Part shown: positions 1 to 8,738 of the stretch, in pieces
How positions within the stretch are numbered: position 1 is the stretch's first letter
Layout of the letters: the number at the start of each line of letters is the position of its first letter
Source: PHAA01 sp964584415
GTDB lineage: Bacteria > Bacillota > Syntrophomonadia > Syntrophomonadales > Syntrophomonadaceae
DNA: 33,154 nucleotides
Assembly (NCBI GenBank): GCA_964584415.1
Contig: CAZOZX010000011.1
Coordinates: 1 to 33,154 of the forward strand
Direction of reading: 5' to 3'
Notes under the pieces: generated by a model
Seen by the model: only the letters and a program-made list of their open reading frames with translations
The model's database searches: none
What the model was told of the DNA's origin: nothing
Program-made: the position numbers and the translations under genes

Positions 1-17
1 ATTATTGTTTAAGTTAG

Positions 18-125
18 CGGTCCATTGGAGATGAAATAAATACAGCTTTCGAAGGTAAGAATTACTTATATGCAGTGGAAAAAGTCTATACCTTGGCCGA
101 AAATGACTGGTCGGTGGTTGGATAA
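18..125 (+). pseudogene. Possible 3' remnant of a sensor-domain gene
   Basis: A frame opens after a TAG at 15-17 and ends at TAA 123-125. It encodes about 35 residues and ends with the stretch YAVEKVYTLAENDWSVVG. That aromatic, W-VVG-type ending resembles the last strand of extracellular Cache-type sensor domains of chemoreceptors and kinases, but the match is by eye only. There is no start codon with a ribosome binding site, and the in-frame TAG cuts it off from anything upstream. It could be the decayed end of a gene lying left of the window, or chance. Confidence 0.22.
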
Positions 126-249
126 ACATCTTATAAAGCCCGATATATTGATACCTGTGATCCTCCATTTAACCTCATCCGCAGGTTAATAGTCAGTGCC
201 CGCAAGGTTGAATGATTTTTTGCAGATAGAATGAGTTCGAAACCTTTCA

Positions 250-1407
250 CTACTTCTGAAAATGAACGATTACGTCCACAATTTCAGGACGGTTGCCTAT
301 GCGGATCGGGGGACCCCAGGTTCCATAACCGGAAGAAACGATTACCTGCAGATTGTTCTTGCGAAGATAGCCCCAGTCATTTTCATAAATGGCCCTGGTT
401 ATAAAGTTGTTGGGGAATAACTGGCCCAAATGGGTGTGGCCGGAGAATTGAAGGTCGACCCCGGCTTGCTCCGCTTCATTAAATTCCACCGGTTCATGAG
501 CCACCATTATGACTGGCAAACGTGTCACATTAACGTTCTGCATCAATTCATCGATTTCCAGCCGCGGTTGCGCTTTGACACCATGCCGGGGTTCTTCATC
601 ACGTCCAACCACATAAAAAGCGTCGTCAACTTGTAAAGCTTGATCCCGCAGTACTTTAACTCCATTTTGATTGAGAAAACCGATAGTAGTCTCCGCCTGT
701 CCACTAATATATTCGTGATTGCCCATTACCGCATAGGTGCCAAACCGGGGGTGGAGGCTGTGAAATACTTCCGGCATTTCCCGCTCGGTAACCAGATCAA
801 CGCCCTCATCAACAATATCTCCAGCTAACAATATCAGGTCTGGCTCCAAAGTATTTACTGTCTCTGCCATCTGGCGGAGTCGATCTATCCCGACAATCCA
901 ACCCAGATGAATATCTGATACTACTACTATATGTAATTGCTCCAAGTTGCTTGATTTCTGTTTAACTGAGATTTCATATCTTTGTACTACGGGATGATGT
1001 GCATTCCAGGTACCAAATATTAAAGCAGCGGAGACCAATCCTATTACGAAAAATATCAGCGATGGGAATTTGCCTCTCAAACCCAAGGGCAAAAAGTTTA
1101 GGTATTGATTCAGTATTCGCAAAAAATCGCAAAGCAAAAAAATCAGGAATAAATAATACATGGCTGCCATCCAATATGAGCCGATGTAAATGATGAATTT
1201 ACCCATATAATGCGGCACATAATGGGTCAACCACCGCCCGACAGGATATGAAAGAGTGAGTACGGATACCAATATAGCCCAGGACCAGGCCCAACGTGCA
1301 GATAACAGAAAGTTAAGTGCGCGCCATCCCCGCCACCCTATATAATAGTTAATAAGACCGTATATGGTCAGGAAGACGCTTACGAAAAGCACTATTGGCC
1401 AGTTCAT
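250..1407 (-). CDS. Membrane-anchored metallophosphoesterase (YkuE/YaeI-like)
   Basis: This is a calcineurin-like phosphoesterase of 385 residues with a membrane-embedded N-terminus. About four hydrophobic segments fill residues 5-22, 40-57, 70-95 and 115-133; the catalytic domain follows from about 158. The dinuclear metal site is complete: D165 and H167 (SDIH), D197 (GDIVD), N230-H231 (GNHE), H304 (AHEP), H324 and H326 (GHTH). Proteins of this architecture are usually annotated as phosphohydrolases acting on lipid or cell-envelope phosphoesters, but the substrate here cannot be read from sequence. ATG is preceded on its strand by GAGGG at a spacing of about 9. It is transcribed away from the ABC operon and has no partner gene in the window. 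Confidence 0.9.
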   Translation of the reverse strand: MNWPIVLFVSVFLTIYGLINYYIGWRGWRALNFLLSARWAWSWAILVSVLTLSYPVGRWLTHYVPHYMGKFIIYIGSYWMAAMYYLFLIFLLCDFLRILNQYLNFLPLGLRGKFPSLIFFVIGLVSAALIFGTWNAHHPVVQRYEISVKQKSSNLEQLHIVVVSDIHLGWIVGIDRLRQMAETVNTLEPDLILLAGDIVDEGVDLVTEREMPEVFHSLHPRFGTYAVMGNHEYISGQAETTIGFLNQNGVKVLRDQALQVDDAFYVVGRDEEPRHGVKAQPRLEIDELMQNVNVTRLPVIMVAHEPVEFNEAEQAGVDLQFSGHTHLGQLFPNNFITRAIYENDWGYLRKNNLQVIVSSGYGTWGPPIRIGNRPEIVDVIVHFQK

Positions 1408-1711
1408 CCGGTGGACCCTCTTTCAAAAATGGTGGTGGATTGTTCAATGTGTGTAGCTTGATTGGGTATTGGTACAAGCTAACAAGTTCTATTCAATTTT
1501 AAATGTTTACCGCCTGAAATGGAAAGTAAACCTCAATAAGGAATGATCCCAACGTACTTTAATTCATTATTAAGATTGAAGAGGATTTTATTCACAGTTA
1601 GAGAATATTTTTAATCGACACCAATATTTCGTGCTTATACGATAACTTGACACCAATATAGCTCTGCGGCCGATTGCATTATTCCCGAAAGGAATCAAAG
1701 GAATTGATATA
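1408..1711. other. Divergent intergenic region with an 11-bp direct repeat
   Basis: This 304-bp gap separates the leftward phosphoesterase from the rightward ABC operon. It is AT-rich with no convincing small gene. GACACCAATAT occurs twice, at 1617-1627 and 1649-1659, 32 bp apart (about three helical turns). The second copy overlaps a TTGACA at 1647-1652 that could be a -35 box, although no good -10 follows at the usual distance. The arrangement suggests operator sites for the ABC operon. Confidence 0.35.
1617..1659 (+). repeat. Direct repeat GACACCAATAT x2, candidate operator
   Basis: Two exact 11-bp copies (1617-1627 and 1649-1659) lie about 50-95 bp upstream of the permease start. Their 32-bp phasing puts them on the same face of the helix, as for cooperative regulator binding. 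No third copy was seen nearby. The regulator is unknown and not encoded next door. Confidence 0.35.
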
Positions 1712-4090
1712 ATGGGCATTCTCAGTAAAAAGATTTGGCGCTATATTGTTCGTAACCTGGGACAGTTTCTTGCTGCAGCTTCTGTCGTTATGGGCGGAAT
1801 CTTGGTTTATGTTTCTATGAGCAGTTCTTATTATAACTTGGGCCAAGCCCGTGAGGATTTTTATAAGGAAAATCATTTTGCTGATTATTACTTTCAGTTC
1901 GTCAAATCACCTGACGGAGTAACTAAACAGATTGAAAGCATAGACGGTGTTAAACGTGTTAGTGGCAGAATCCAAAAGGACTTATCAGTCATAAAAGAAA
2001 ATAACGAGCGGGCCACGGCTCGTATAGTCAGCTACAACCTGCCTATGAATGAGGAAATAAATCAAATAACAGTTGTGCAGGGGCGCTCATTTGAGGAAAA
2101 AAAGAGCAGTGGATCAACCGAAGTTGTTCTTGATCCAAAATATTTCAAAGCCAATAATCTGGACTGGGGGAACGAAATAACCGCTATCGTGGAAGGAAAA
2201 GAAGTCTTTTTCACAGTGGTAGGATCGGCCATCAGTCCTGAATTTATTTATGCCATGAAAGACAATGCTGATATTCTGCCCGATCCTAAAAAGTTTGGAA
2301 TATTTATGGTGGAAAAGCAGCAGGCTCAGCAGATACTCAATATGCAGTACCAGATTAATCAAATCCTGATCGAGTTTTATCCTGAAGCCGATCAAACCGC
2401 GGTTATTGCCTCTATTAAAGAGATTTTGAAACCCTATGGACTATTGGGCTCCTACCCTCGCTCCGATCAGCTGAGTGATGCTATGCTGGAGGCGGAATTG
2501 GATCAACTCCGAGGAGTTACTACAGTTCTCCCGACAATTTTTCTTGCTATTGCGGCAGCCATACAATTTGTCATCCTGCGCCGTATGATCAAGACTCAAC
2601 GACCTCAAATCGGATTAATGAAGGGGACGGGTTATCACAACTACCAGATAATGCTCCATTACGTCTATTACGCAGTGGCAGTAAGTTTAGCAGGAGCGTT
2701 GGCTGGAATAATACTAGGTGTCAGATTTTCGTTCTTTTTTACTGATTTGTATGCTATCTATTTTAATCTTCCGGTTTATTTCAAAGGATTTAATCTTCAG
2801 GCCATCATTAATAGTCTGATAATGTGTCTGGCGATTGGATTTGTGGCAGGGATGAGCGCTTCGGTTGGGGTAGTCAAGATCCAACCGGCTCAATCCATGC
2901 GGCCGGAACCCCCGACCATTGGCGGAAAAAGTTTGTTGGAATACTGGCCTTGGCTATGGAATAGATTAACGTCCGGCTGGAAGATGACCATGCGAAATAT
3001 TAACCGTAATAAGGGCAGGTTTTCGGTGACGTTGTTGGGAGTCATTTTTTCGGTAGCGCTATTGGTAATCTCATTTTTTATTTATGACGCAGTGGACTAT
3101 ATGATGCAAAAGTTCTTCTATGAGGGACAGACCTATGACATTTCTATCCGCTGCGATTCTCTTATTGCCGAAAAAGAAATGCTGACCATAAGTCATCTTG
3201 ATGGTGTACAAAAGGTGGAGCCTTTCCTGGAATTACCGGTCAGGATTTACTATGACAGCCGCAGTGAAGATGAGCTTCTTTTGGCATATAGTCCCGACCT
3301 AACCATGAAGAAGCTGGAAGATGACAATGGCCGGCCTATCCTGGTTCCCGAAGACGGGATATTGCTGAACGAGAGAACCGCCCGGAAATTAAACATTTCC
3401 ACGGGAGATCAGGTGGAGATTGAAACCCTGTTGCCTACTGGCCCGGTGCATCGGGAGAAAAAAGTCGTGGCTGGACTTGTCAGGCAGATGGTTGGATCGG
3501 GATCCTATATTGACCTACAGCAAGCCAACCGATTGTTACAGGAAAGTAATTTGATTTCAGGGGCCATGATAAAAGTTGAACCAGGCAAGGTAAGCCAGGT
3601 AGAAACGGAGATAAACGGTATGTTGGGGGTTGCTTCGGTATTGAGCCACCAGAAAGAAATAGCTAATTTTGAAAGTTATCTTGGTACCATGAATATATCG
3701 ATTGCGATCATGGTTGTTTTTGCAGCGATTCTTGGATTTGCCATAGTTTACAACGCTTCAGTTATGAATCTAGCAGAAAGGAATAGAGAATTAGGATGTA
3801 TGCGGGTAATTGGTTTTAGCGTTAAAGAGGTTTCGGGATTACTTGCCAAGGAAAATATTGTGCACTCGATACTGGGCGTTGCACTGGGACTGCCTTTCGG
3901 CCGTTATCTGGCTCAAGCCTATGTGCAGTCCATAACCACTGATCTCTATACTTTGCCGGTCATTATTTATCCGCGCACCTATATATTGGCTGCGTTTGGT
4001 ACAATTGCATTCATATTTTTTGCTCACAAGTTCTCGGTACGGGGAGTTAAGAATTTGGATCTGGTTGAAGCCTTAAAAAGTCCTGAATAA
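1712..4090 (+). CDS. ABC transporter permease, double FtsX-domain (first copy)
   Basis: This FtsX/MacB-type permease of 792 residues has eight predicted membrane segments near 19-38, 273-292, 313-340, 365-387, 437-460, 660-685, 715-735 and 757-776. The order is one helix, a large soluble domain of about 235 residues, three helices, then the same pattern again, so it is two FtsX units fused. Such permeases couple cytoplasmic ATP hydrolysis to moving substrates or envelope components at the outer face of the membrane, rather than to classic import. It is followed after 27 bp by its ATPase and then by a full-length paralogue starting with a similar MGIL...RNLGQFLAA segment. The ATG has a weak AAAGGAA upstream. 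The substrate is unknown; lipid, peptide or antibiotic export are possibilities for the family. Confidence 0.88.
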   Translation: MGILSKKIWRYIVRNLGQFLAAASVVMGGILVYVSMSSSYYNLGQAREDFYKENHFADYYFQFVKSPDGVTKQIESIDGVKRVSGRIQKDLSVIKENNERATARIVSYNLPMNEEINQITVVQGRSFEEKKSSGSTEVVLDPKYFKANNLDWGNEITAIVEGKEVFFTVVGSAISPEFIYAMKDNADILPDPKKFGIFMVEKQQAQQILNMQYQINQILIEFYPEADQTAVIASIKEILKPYGLLGSYPRSDQLSDAMLEAELDQLRGVTTVLPTIFLAIAAAIQFVILRRMIKTQRPQIGLMKGTGYHNYQIMLHYVYYAVAVSLAGALAGIILGVRFSFFFTDLYAIYFNLPVYFKGFNLQAIINSLIMCLAIGFVAGMSASVGVVKIQPAQSMRPEPPTIGGKSLLEYWPWLWNRLTSGWKMTMRNINRNKGRFSVTLLGVIFSVALLVISFFIYDAVDYMMQKFFYEGQTYDISIRCDSLIAEKEMLTISHLDGVQKVEPFLELPVRIYYDSRSEDELLLAYSPDLTMKKLEDDNGRPILVPEDGILLNERTARKLNISTGDQVEIETLLPTGPVHREKKVVAGLVRQMVGSGSYIDLQQANRLLQESNLISGAMIKVEPGKVSQVETEINGMLGVASVLSHQKEIANFESYLGTMNISIAIMVVFAAILGFAIVYNASVMNLAERNRELGCMRVIGFSVKEVSGLLAKENIVHSILGVALGLPFGRYLAQAYVQSITTDLYTLPVIIYPRTYILAAFGTIAFIFFAHKFSVRGVKNLDLVEALKSPE

Positions 4091-4117
4091 GTTAGCTGCA
4101 AAAGGGGAGGACGAAAA

Positions 4118-4828
4118 ATGGAACGCAAGGTACTCATGAAACTGGATCGGGTAACCAAAACCTATGACATGGGTGAAATCATGGTTGAAGCCTTAAAAGA
4201 GACTTCACTGGATGTCTTTAGCGGTGAAATGCTTGTTATTCTGGGACCCAGCGGTTCCGGGAAGAGCACTCTTTTAAATATAATGGGAGGAATGGATTCC
4301 CCGACCAGCGGTCAGGTTATTTTTGGCGACAAGAATATAACTGCCGGCGGTGAGGACGTTTTAACCCATTACCGTCGCAATGAAGTTGGATTCGTATTTC
4401 AATTCTATAATCTCATCCCTGATCTGACCGCGCGCGAGAACGTTGAGTTGGCGTCCGAGCTGGTAAAGAATCCTCTCCCTATTAACCAGATCCTTAAGGA
4501 AGTTGGCCTGGATGAGAGGATGGACCATTTCCCCTCCCAAATGAGCGGTGGAGAGCAGCAGCGCATATCTATTGCCCGGGCGGTAATAAAGAATCCCAGA
4601 CTGCTTTTGTGCGACGAACCGACCGGGGCTTTGGATTATGAAACCGGCAAGCTGATTTTGGCCCTATTAAAGAAGATCAACCAGGAAACAGGTTGTACAG
4701 TAGTTTTAATTACGCATAACATTGCTATCGGTGCTATGGGAGATAGAGTGGCCAGAATGCGAAGCGGACAGATTGTAGAAATAACCGAAAATGCTAATCC
4801 AATTTCACCGGAAGGGATTGAATGGTAA
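4118..4828 (+). CDS. ABC transporter ATP-binding protein (MacB/LolD-type)
   Basis: This nucleotide-binding subunit of 236 residues is complete. Walker A is GPSGSGKST at 43-51, the Q-loop glutamine is near 95, the signature MSGGEQQ is at 142-148, Walker B is LLLCDEP at 162-168, and the switch histidine is H200. The signature carries E where LSGGQ usually has Q, which is common in the LolD/MacB group. It sits between two paralogous permeases and is the only ATPase in the operon, so it probably energises both. GGGGAGG precedes the ATG. Its TAA (4826-4828) overlaps the next gene's likely ATG, implying translational coupling. Confidence 0.95.
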   Translation: MERKVLMKLDRVTKTYDMGEIMVEALKETSLDVFSGEMLVILGPSGSGKSTLLNIMGGMDSPTSGQVIFGDKNITAGGEDVLTHYRRNEVGFVFQFYNLIPDLTARENVELASELVKNPLPINQILKEVGLDERMDHFPSQMSGGEQQRISIARAVIKNPRLLLCDEPTGALDYETGKLILALLKKINQETGCTVVLITHNIAIGAMGDRVARMRSGQIVEITENANPISPEGIEW

Positions 4829-7206
4829 TGGGTATCCTGCTGCGGAAACTGGGTCATTTTATCCGGCGCAACCTGGGCCAGTTTCTTGCTGCTACTGCGG
4901 TGGTGATAGGTGGTATTATGGTCTATATATCGATGAATACCGCCTATTATAATTTGAGCCAATCACAGAGCAAGTTTTATGAAGAAAACAATTTTGCTGA
5001 TTACTATTTGCAGGTGGTAAAAGCTCCTGAGGAAGTAGTCAAACAAATCGAAACCGTGGAAGGTGTCAAACGCGTAACCGGACGTATCCAGAGAGATTTG
5101 GCTATTTTCAAGCCCGATAATGAACGGGCTACGGCCCGCCTGGTTAGTTTCAGATTACCTATGGATAATGGACTCAATCGGATTACATTGGACCAGGGAA
5201 GGCTCTTTGCTTCAGCCCAGGGCGGCAATTATGTTGAGGCTGTTGTAGATCCGCAGTTTGCGCCAGCCAATCACTTGAACTGGGGAGACAGCATAGGTGT
5301 GGTCGTGGATGGCAAAGAGAAACTTTTGACCATTGTAGGGTCGGCTTCCAGCCCGGAGTTTATCTATCCAATAAAAGATACGTCGAATATCTTGCCGGAT
5401 CCTCTGAATTTCGGAATATTTATGGTGGAACAGCAACAGGCCCAGCAGTTGTTGGGTATGCAGGGGCAGATAAATCAGATCTTATTGGAGTTTACCCCGG
5501 GAGCTGATCAGCAAATGGTAGTGACCGAGGTTGAAGATATTCTAGGATCATACGGCGTGGTGGCATCCTATGGGCGTAAGTACCAGATAAGTCATGCCGT
5601 CTTGCAGGCTAAATTAGACGGTATCGGATCAGTTGCCCTTTATCTTCCTATCATATTTTTAGCCATTGCCGCTGGTATTCAAATGATTATCCTGCGCCGC
5701 ATGATCAAAATCCAGCGTACCCAAATAGGGGTTATGAAAGCCTTGGGTTATGATAATTTTCAAATAATATTCCATTACACTTGTTATGCTTGGGCGGTTA
5801 GCATCTTGGGGGCGGTAATTGGGATAGTCCTGGGTACAATACTGGCTGGGGGGATTTCTGAATTATTTGCCCAATACTTTAACCTGCCTGGGGGCTTAAA
5901 AACTTTTGATATAAGAACCATACAGAATGGCTTGGTGCTCAGCGTGGTTATTGGCACCTTAGCCGGAATAGCAGGCTCTCAAGGCGTGCTGCGCATACAA
6001 CCGGCTGAATCTATGCGTCCCGAACCGCCCCCTTCTACTGGTCAGAGTTTTCTGGAAAAATGGTCAGTTTTGTGGAGCCGTCTGTCACCGCAATGGAAAA
6101 TGACCTGGCGTAATATCGGGAGAAACCGGGGCCGGTTCTTAGTTACCATGAGTGGGGTAATATTTGCGGTTTGTCTTCTTATTATAGCCTTCTTTTACAA
6201 TGATGTTGTGGACTATATGCTGCAAAAATTCTTCTATGAAGGGGAGACCTATAATATCACCGTCTGTTTTGATACTCTCATTAATGAAAACGAATTGATA
6301 AACATAAACCATCTCGATGGTGTGGAAAAAATAGAGCCCTTCATTGAAATGCCGGTAAAAATATATTTCCGTGACCGAGCGGCCGACGAGGTCCTGCTGG
6401 CTTATCCCGAGCATATGACCATGAAGAAATTGCAGGATGAGAGCGGAAAACTTATCCAGGTGCCTTCTGACGGTATCGTGATAAATCAAAGGACTGCCGA
6501 TAAATTAGGAATTAAAGTCGGAGATAAGGTGGAGGTGGAGACTATGCTTCCTTATGGTCCGACCCATAAGGACATCATACAGATTGTAGGGGATACCCGG
6601 CAGTTATTTGGAGGAGGATCATACATAAGTCTTGACCGGGCCAATCGTATTTTGCAGGAGAGCCACGCGGTTTCCGGTGCGATGTTGAATGTTGATAACG
6701 GAAAAGAGGCGGAAGTGGAAGAACAACTTAACCAGATGCTGGGCATAGCTTCGATTACCGACCGAGAGAAAGAGATTCGAAATTTCAATGAGAGTCTCGG
6801 GGTAGTTACTTCATTCGTTTCAATTTTGGTCTTTTTCGCCGTTCTGTTAGGCTTTGCAATTGTCTATAATGCTTCAGTTATAAATTTTGCTGAAAGACGA
6901 CGCGAGCTGGCTTCTCTTAGGGTTATCGGTTTTACAGTTGAGGAAATCTCTTCCCTAATATTTAATGAAAACCTGGTTCTAATGATTTGCGGGATTGTTT
7001 TGGGTATGCCGGTTGGAAGATGGTTGGTTAAATCATATGTTGAGTCGGTCAGTACCGATCAATTCAGTTTACCGGTTGTTATCTATCCTACTACCTATTT
7101 ATTTGCAGCGATTGGAGGTATTATTTTTGTAATAGTTGCTCACCGTTTTGCGGTTAAAGGGATTAAAGACCTGGATATGGTTTCGGCCTTGAAGAGTACT
7201 GATTAG
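4828..7206 (+). CDS. ABC transporter permease, double FtsX-domain (second copy)
   Basis: This 792-residue permease is a clear paralogue of the first permease along its whole length. It shares the RNLGQFLAA start, the IQPAESMRPEPP linker (IQPAQSMRPEPP in the other), the QKFFYEG segment and an LDMVSALKS ending, so the pair arose by tandem duplication of a gene with the same two-FtsX, eight-helix layout. I chose the ATG at 4828, which overlaps the ATPase stop as TAATG and matches the MGIL start of the paralogue; an in-frame ATG at 4822 is the alternative. The adaptor gene follows almost immediately. Two non-identical permeases may form a heteromeric exporter or alternate on the shared ATPase. 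Confidence 0.88.
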   Translation: MGILLRKLGHFIRRNLGQFLAATAVVIGGIMVYISMNTAYYNLSQSQSKFYEENNFADYYLQVVKAPEEVVKQIETVEGVKRVTGRIQRDLAIFKPDNERATARLVSFRLPMDNGLNRITLDQGRLFASAQGGNYVEAVVDPQFAPANHLNWGDSIGVVVDGKEKLLTIVGSASSPEFIYPIKDTSNILPDPLNFGIFMVEQQQAQQLLGMQGQINQILLEFTPGADQQMVVTEVEDILGSYGVVASYGRKYQISHAVLQAKLDGIGSVALYLPIIFLAIAAGIQMIILRRMIKIQRTQIGVMKALGYDNFQIIFHYTCYAWAVSILGAVIGIVLGTILAGGISELFAQYFNLPGGLKTFDIRTIQNGLVLSVVIGTLAGIAGSQGVLRIQPAESMRPEPPPSTGQSFLEKWSVLWSRLSPQWKMTWRNIGRNRGRFLVTMSGVIFAVCLLIIAFFYNDVVDYMLQKFFYEGETYNITVCFDTLINENELININHLDGVEKIEPFIEMPVKIYFRDRAADEVLLAYPEHMTMKKLQDESGKLIQVPSDGIVINQRTADKLGIKVGDKVEVETMLPYGPTHKDIIQIVGDTRQLFGGGSYISLDRANRILQESHAVSGAMLNVDNGKEAEVEEQLNQMLGIASITDREKEIRNFNESLGVVTSFVSILVFFAVLLGFAIVYNASVINFAERRRELASLRVIGFTVEEISSLIFNENLVLMICGIVLGMPVGRWLVKSYVESVSTDQFSLPVVIYPTTYLFAAIGGIIFVIVAHRFAVKGIKDLDMVSALKSTD

Positions 7207-7224
7207 TTGAGGGGGTTGAGTTTT

Positions 7225-8385
7225 ATGCGCAAAAAGATACTCTGGGCTTCATTAGCGGTAATAGTAATACTTGGTGTGTTTTATTATTATACCTCGGCTG
7301 GAACAGAGGTGGAGACGACCGAAGTAATGCTTGGCAGTATAGAGAACACGGTTGTTGACACTGGTTATGTGCAGGCAGTAAACCAGACGGATATTTTTGC
7401 GACCCAGGGGGGAAGAGTAGCCAGTTTGCCGGTTAGTGTGGGGCAAAGCGTGGAAGAAGGCCAAGTAATCATGGTTTTGGAAAACCAGGACATTAAAATG
7501 AGTTCGACCCAGCTTGAAGTACAGTTGAGTCAAGCTACGGCGGCAATCAGTGCTGCTGAAGCATCATTGAAACAGAGCAATCTAGAACTTGCCGACGTGC
7601 AAGCCCAATTTAACCGCTCCCAAGAATTATTTAGTGCCGGAGCCATTAGTCAGGTTGAATTCGATGCGACCCGCTCACTGTTGGAAAAGACTCAAGCCAG
7701 TATCGAAGCTCAGAGTCAGAGCCTAAGGTCTGCTCAGGAACAAGTTCACAACTATCAGAGTTTATTAAATAGTTCACGCAAGAAGGAGAGTGAACTGCAA
7801 ATCAGAAGCCCGATGAAAGGTATTCTAATGCAGCTGCCAGTGCACCAGGAGAATGTTGTAACCTATGGAACCCTATTGGCGAGGGTTGCACCACCCGGTG
7901 ATTTGGAAGTAAAGGTTGATATTTTAAGCGATGACCTGAGGGAAGTCCAGATTGGGCAAAAAGCCCGCATAACCGCTCCAGTTTTGGGAGACGAGATCAT
8001 TGAAGGGGAAGTTATAAAGATATACCCGCAGGCGGAAGAGAAACAATCGGCGTTAGGTGTAATTCAACGCCGGGTCCCAACTATATTAAAGCTGGCCGAG
8101 ACAGGTAATCTAAAGCCTGGATTTGAGACCCGGGTAACAATTATCACCGGCGGTAAGGAAAATATATTAGTTGTCCCTCGTGAATCCCTGATTACTTCTG
8201 CGCAAGGTGATAAACAAATCATGGTTGTTTCGAATAATCGTGTCGCTATAAAGACCGTTACCACTGGATTATATGACAGTAAAAATGTAGAGATAACTGA
8301 AGGTTTAAAAGATGGAGAACAAATTATCAAGGATGGCAGCATTGCTTTAAAAGCCAATTCACGGGTAAAAGTGAAAAAAGATTAA
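7225..8385 (+). CDS. HlyD/MacA-type membrane-fusion (adaptor) protein
   Basis: This periplasmic-adaptor-type subunit has 386 residues from the ATG at 7225. That ATG follows a strong GAGGGGG; a TTG at 7207 is in frame but overlaps that site. It has an N-terminal signal-anchor helix (about residues 5-21), a first half-lipoyl segment with GGRVASLPVSVGQSVEEGQ, a long Gln/Ser/Ala-rich coiled coil (about 95-190), a second lipoyl half (IRSPMKGIL) and C-terminal beta-barrel and membrane-proximal domains. In MacAB-like systems the adaptor stimulates the ABC pump and hands over substrate. In a monoderm cell it would extend into the cell wall. It completes a permease-ATPase-permease-adaptor operon, with no outer-membrane TolC-type gene nearby. 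Confidence 0.88.
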   Translation: MRKKILWASLAVIVILGVFYYYTSAGTEVETTEVMLGSIENTVVDTGYVQAVNQTDIFATQGGRVASLPVSVGQSVEEGQVIMVLENQDIKMSSTQLEVQLSQATAAISAAEASLKQSNLELADVQAQFNRSQELFSAGAISQVEFDATRSLLEKTQASIEAQSQSLRSAQEQVHNYQSLLNSSRKKESELQIRSPMKGILMQLPVHQENVVTYGTLLARVAPPGDLEVKVDILSDDLREVQIGQKARITAPVLGDEIIEGEVIKIYPQAEEKQSALGVIQRRVPTILKLAETGNLKPGFETRVTIITGGKENILVVPRESLITSAQGDKQIMVVSNNRVAIKTVTTGLYDSKNVEITEGLKDGEQIIKDGSIALKANSRVKVKKD

Positions 8386-8414
8386 TACGGAATTAATCTG
8401 ATTTGTATCAAACA

Positions 8415-8460
8415 TTGACTTTTATGTAAACGCCTATAATCAGTAGAAATAGGGTATAAT
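8415..8460 (+). promoter_or_regulatory. Possible promoter of the storage-protein operon
   Basis: TTGACT at 8415-8420 is followed by TATAAT at 8435-8440, a 14-bp spacer that is shorter than ideal. A second TATAAT lies at 8455-8460 without a good -35. Either could be the start region for the gene pair beginning at 8503. The gap after the adaptor gene contains no terminator hairpin that I can see, so read-through is also possible. Confidence 0.4.
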
Positions 8461-8502
8461 TTGTATATGGAACTCAAAATTATAGATAAGGAGGAATGGG
8501 AA

Positions 8503-8721
8503 ATGGATAAGGCTAAAATATTTATTCGGCCAAGGTTAGAGACCGGAGAAGGAGACAAGAAGCCAAGATTCGTCGTAGTCGGTGTAGCCGGAACTGATTT
8601 GAAAATTTTTACCAAGCATATTCGTAAAATGGAGATCGAGCAGATAGCCCAGGCAATCAATGCGGATTTGATACTGCTGGAAGCAGGCAAGGATGAAGAA
8701 GATATAGGTGAAGATGACTAG
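8503..8721 (+). CDS. Small protein of unknown function, upstream of the MoSto-like gene
   Basis: This soluble protein has 72 residues. The start at 8503 is set by AAGGAGG at 8488-8494 with 8-bp spacing; an in-frame upstream start at 8461 would place that site inside the gene. The sequence begins with a basic stretch (MDKAKIFIRPR), has a hydrophobic strand RFVVVGVAG, a mixed helix around residues 34-48, a second strand ADLILLEAG and a very acidic tail (DEEDIGEDD). This alternation suggests a small alpha/beta fold. I do not recognise the family. It ends 17 bp before the MoSto-like gene and is very likely co-translated, so a role as partner or regulator of that protein is a reasonable inference, no more. 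Confidence 0.75.
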   Translation: MDKAKIFIRPRLETGEGDKKPRFVVVGVAGTDLKIFTKHIRKMEIEQIAQAINADLILLEAGKDEEDIGEDD

Positions 8722-8738
8722 AAAGGCGGTTTTATTTA

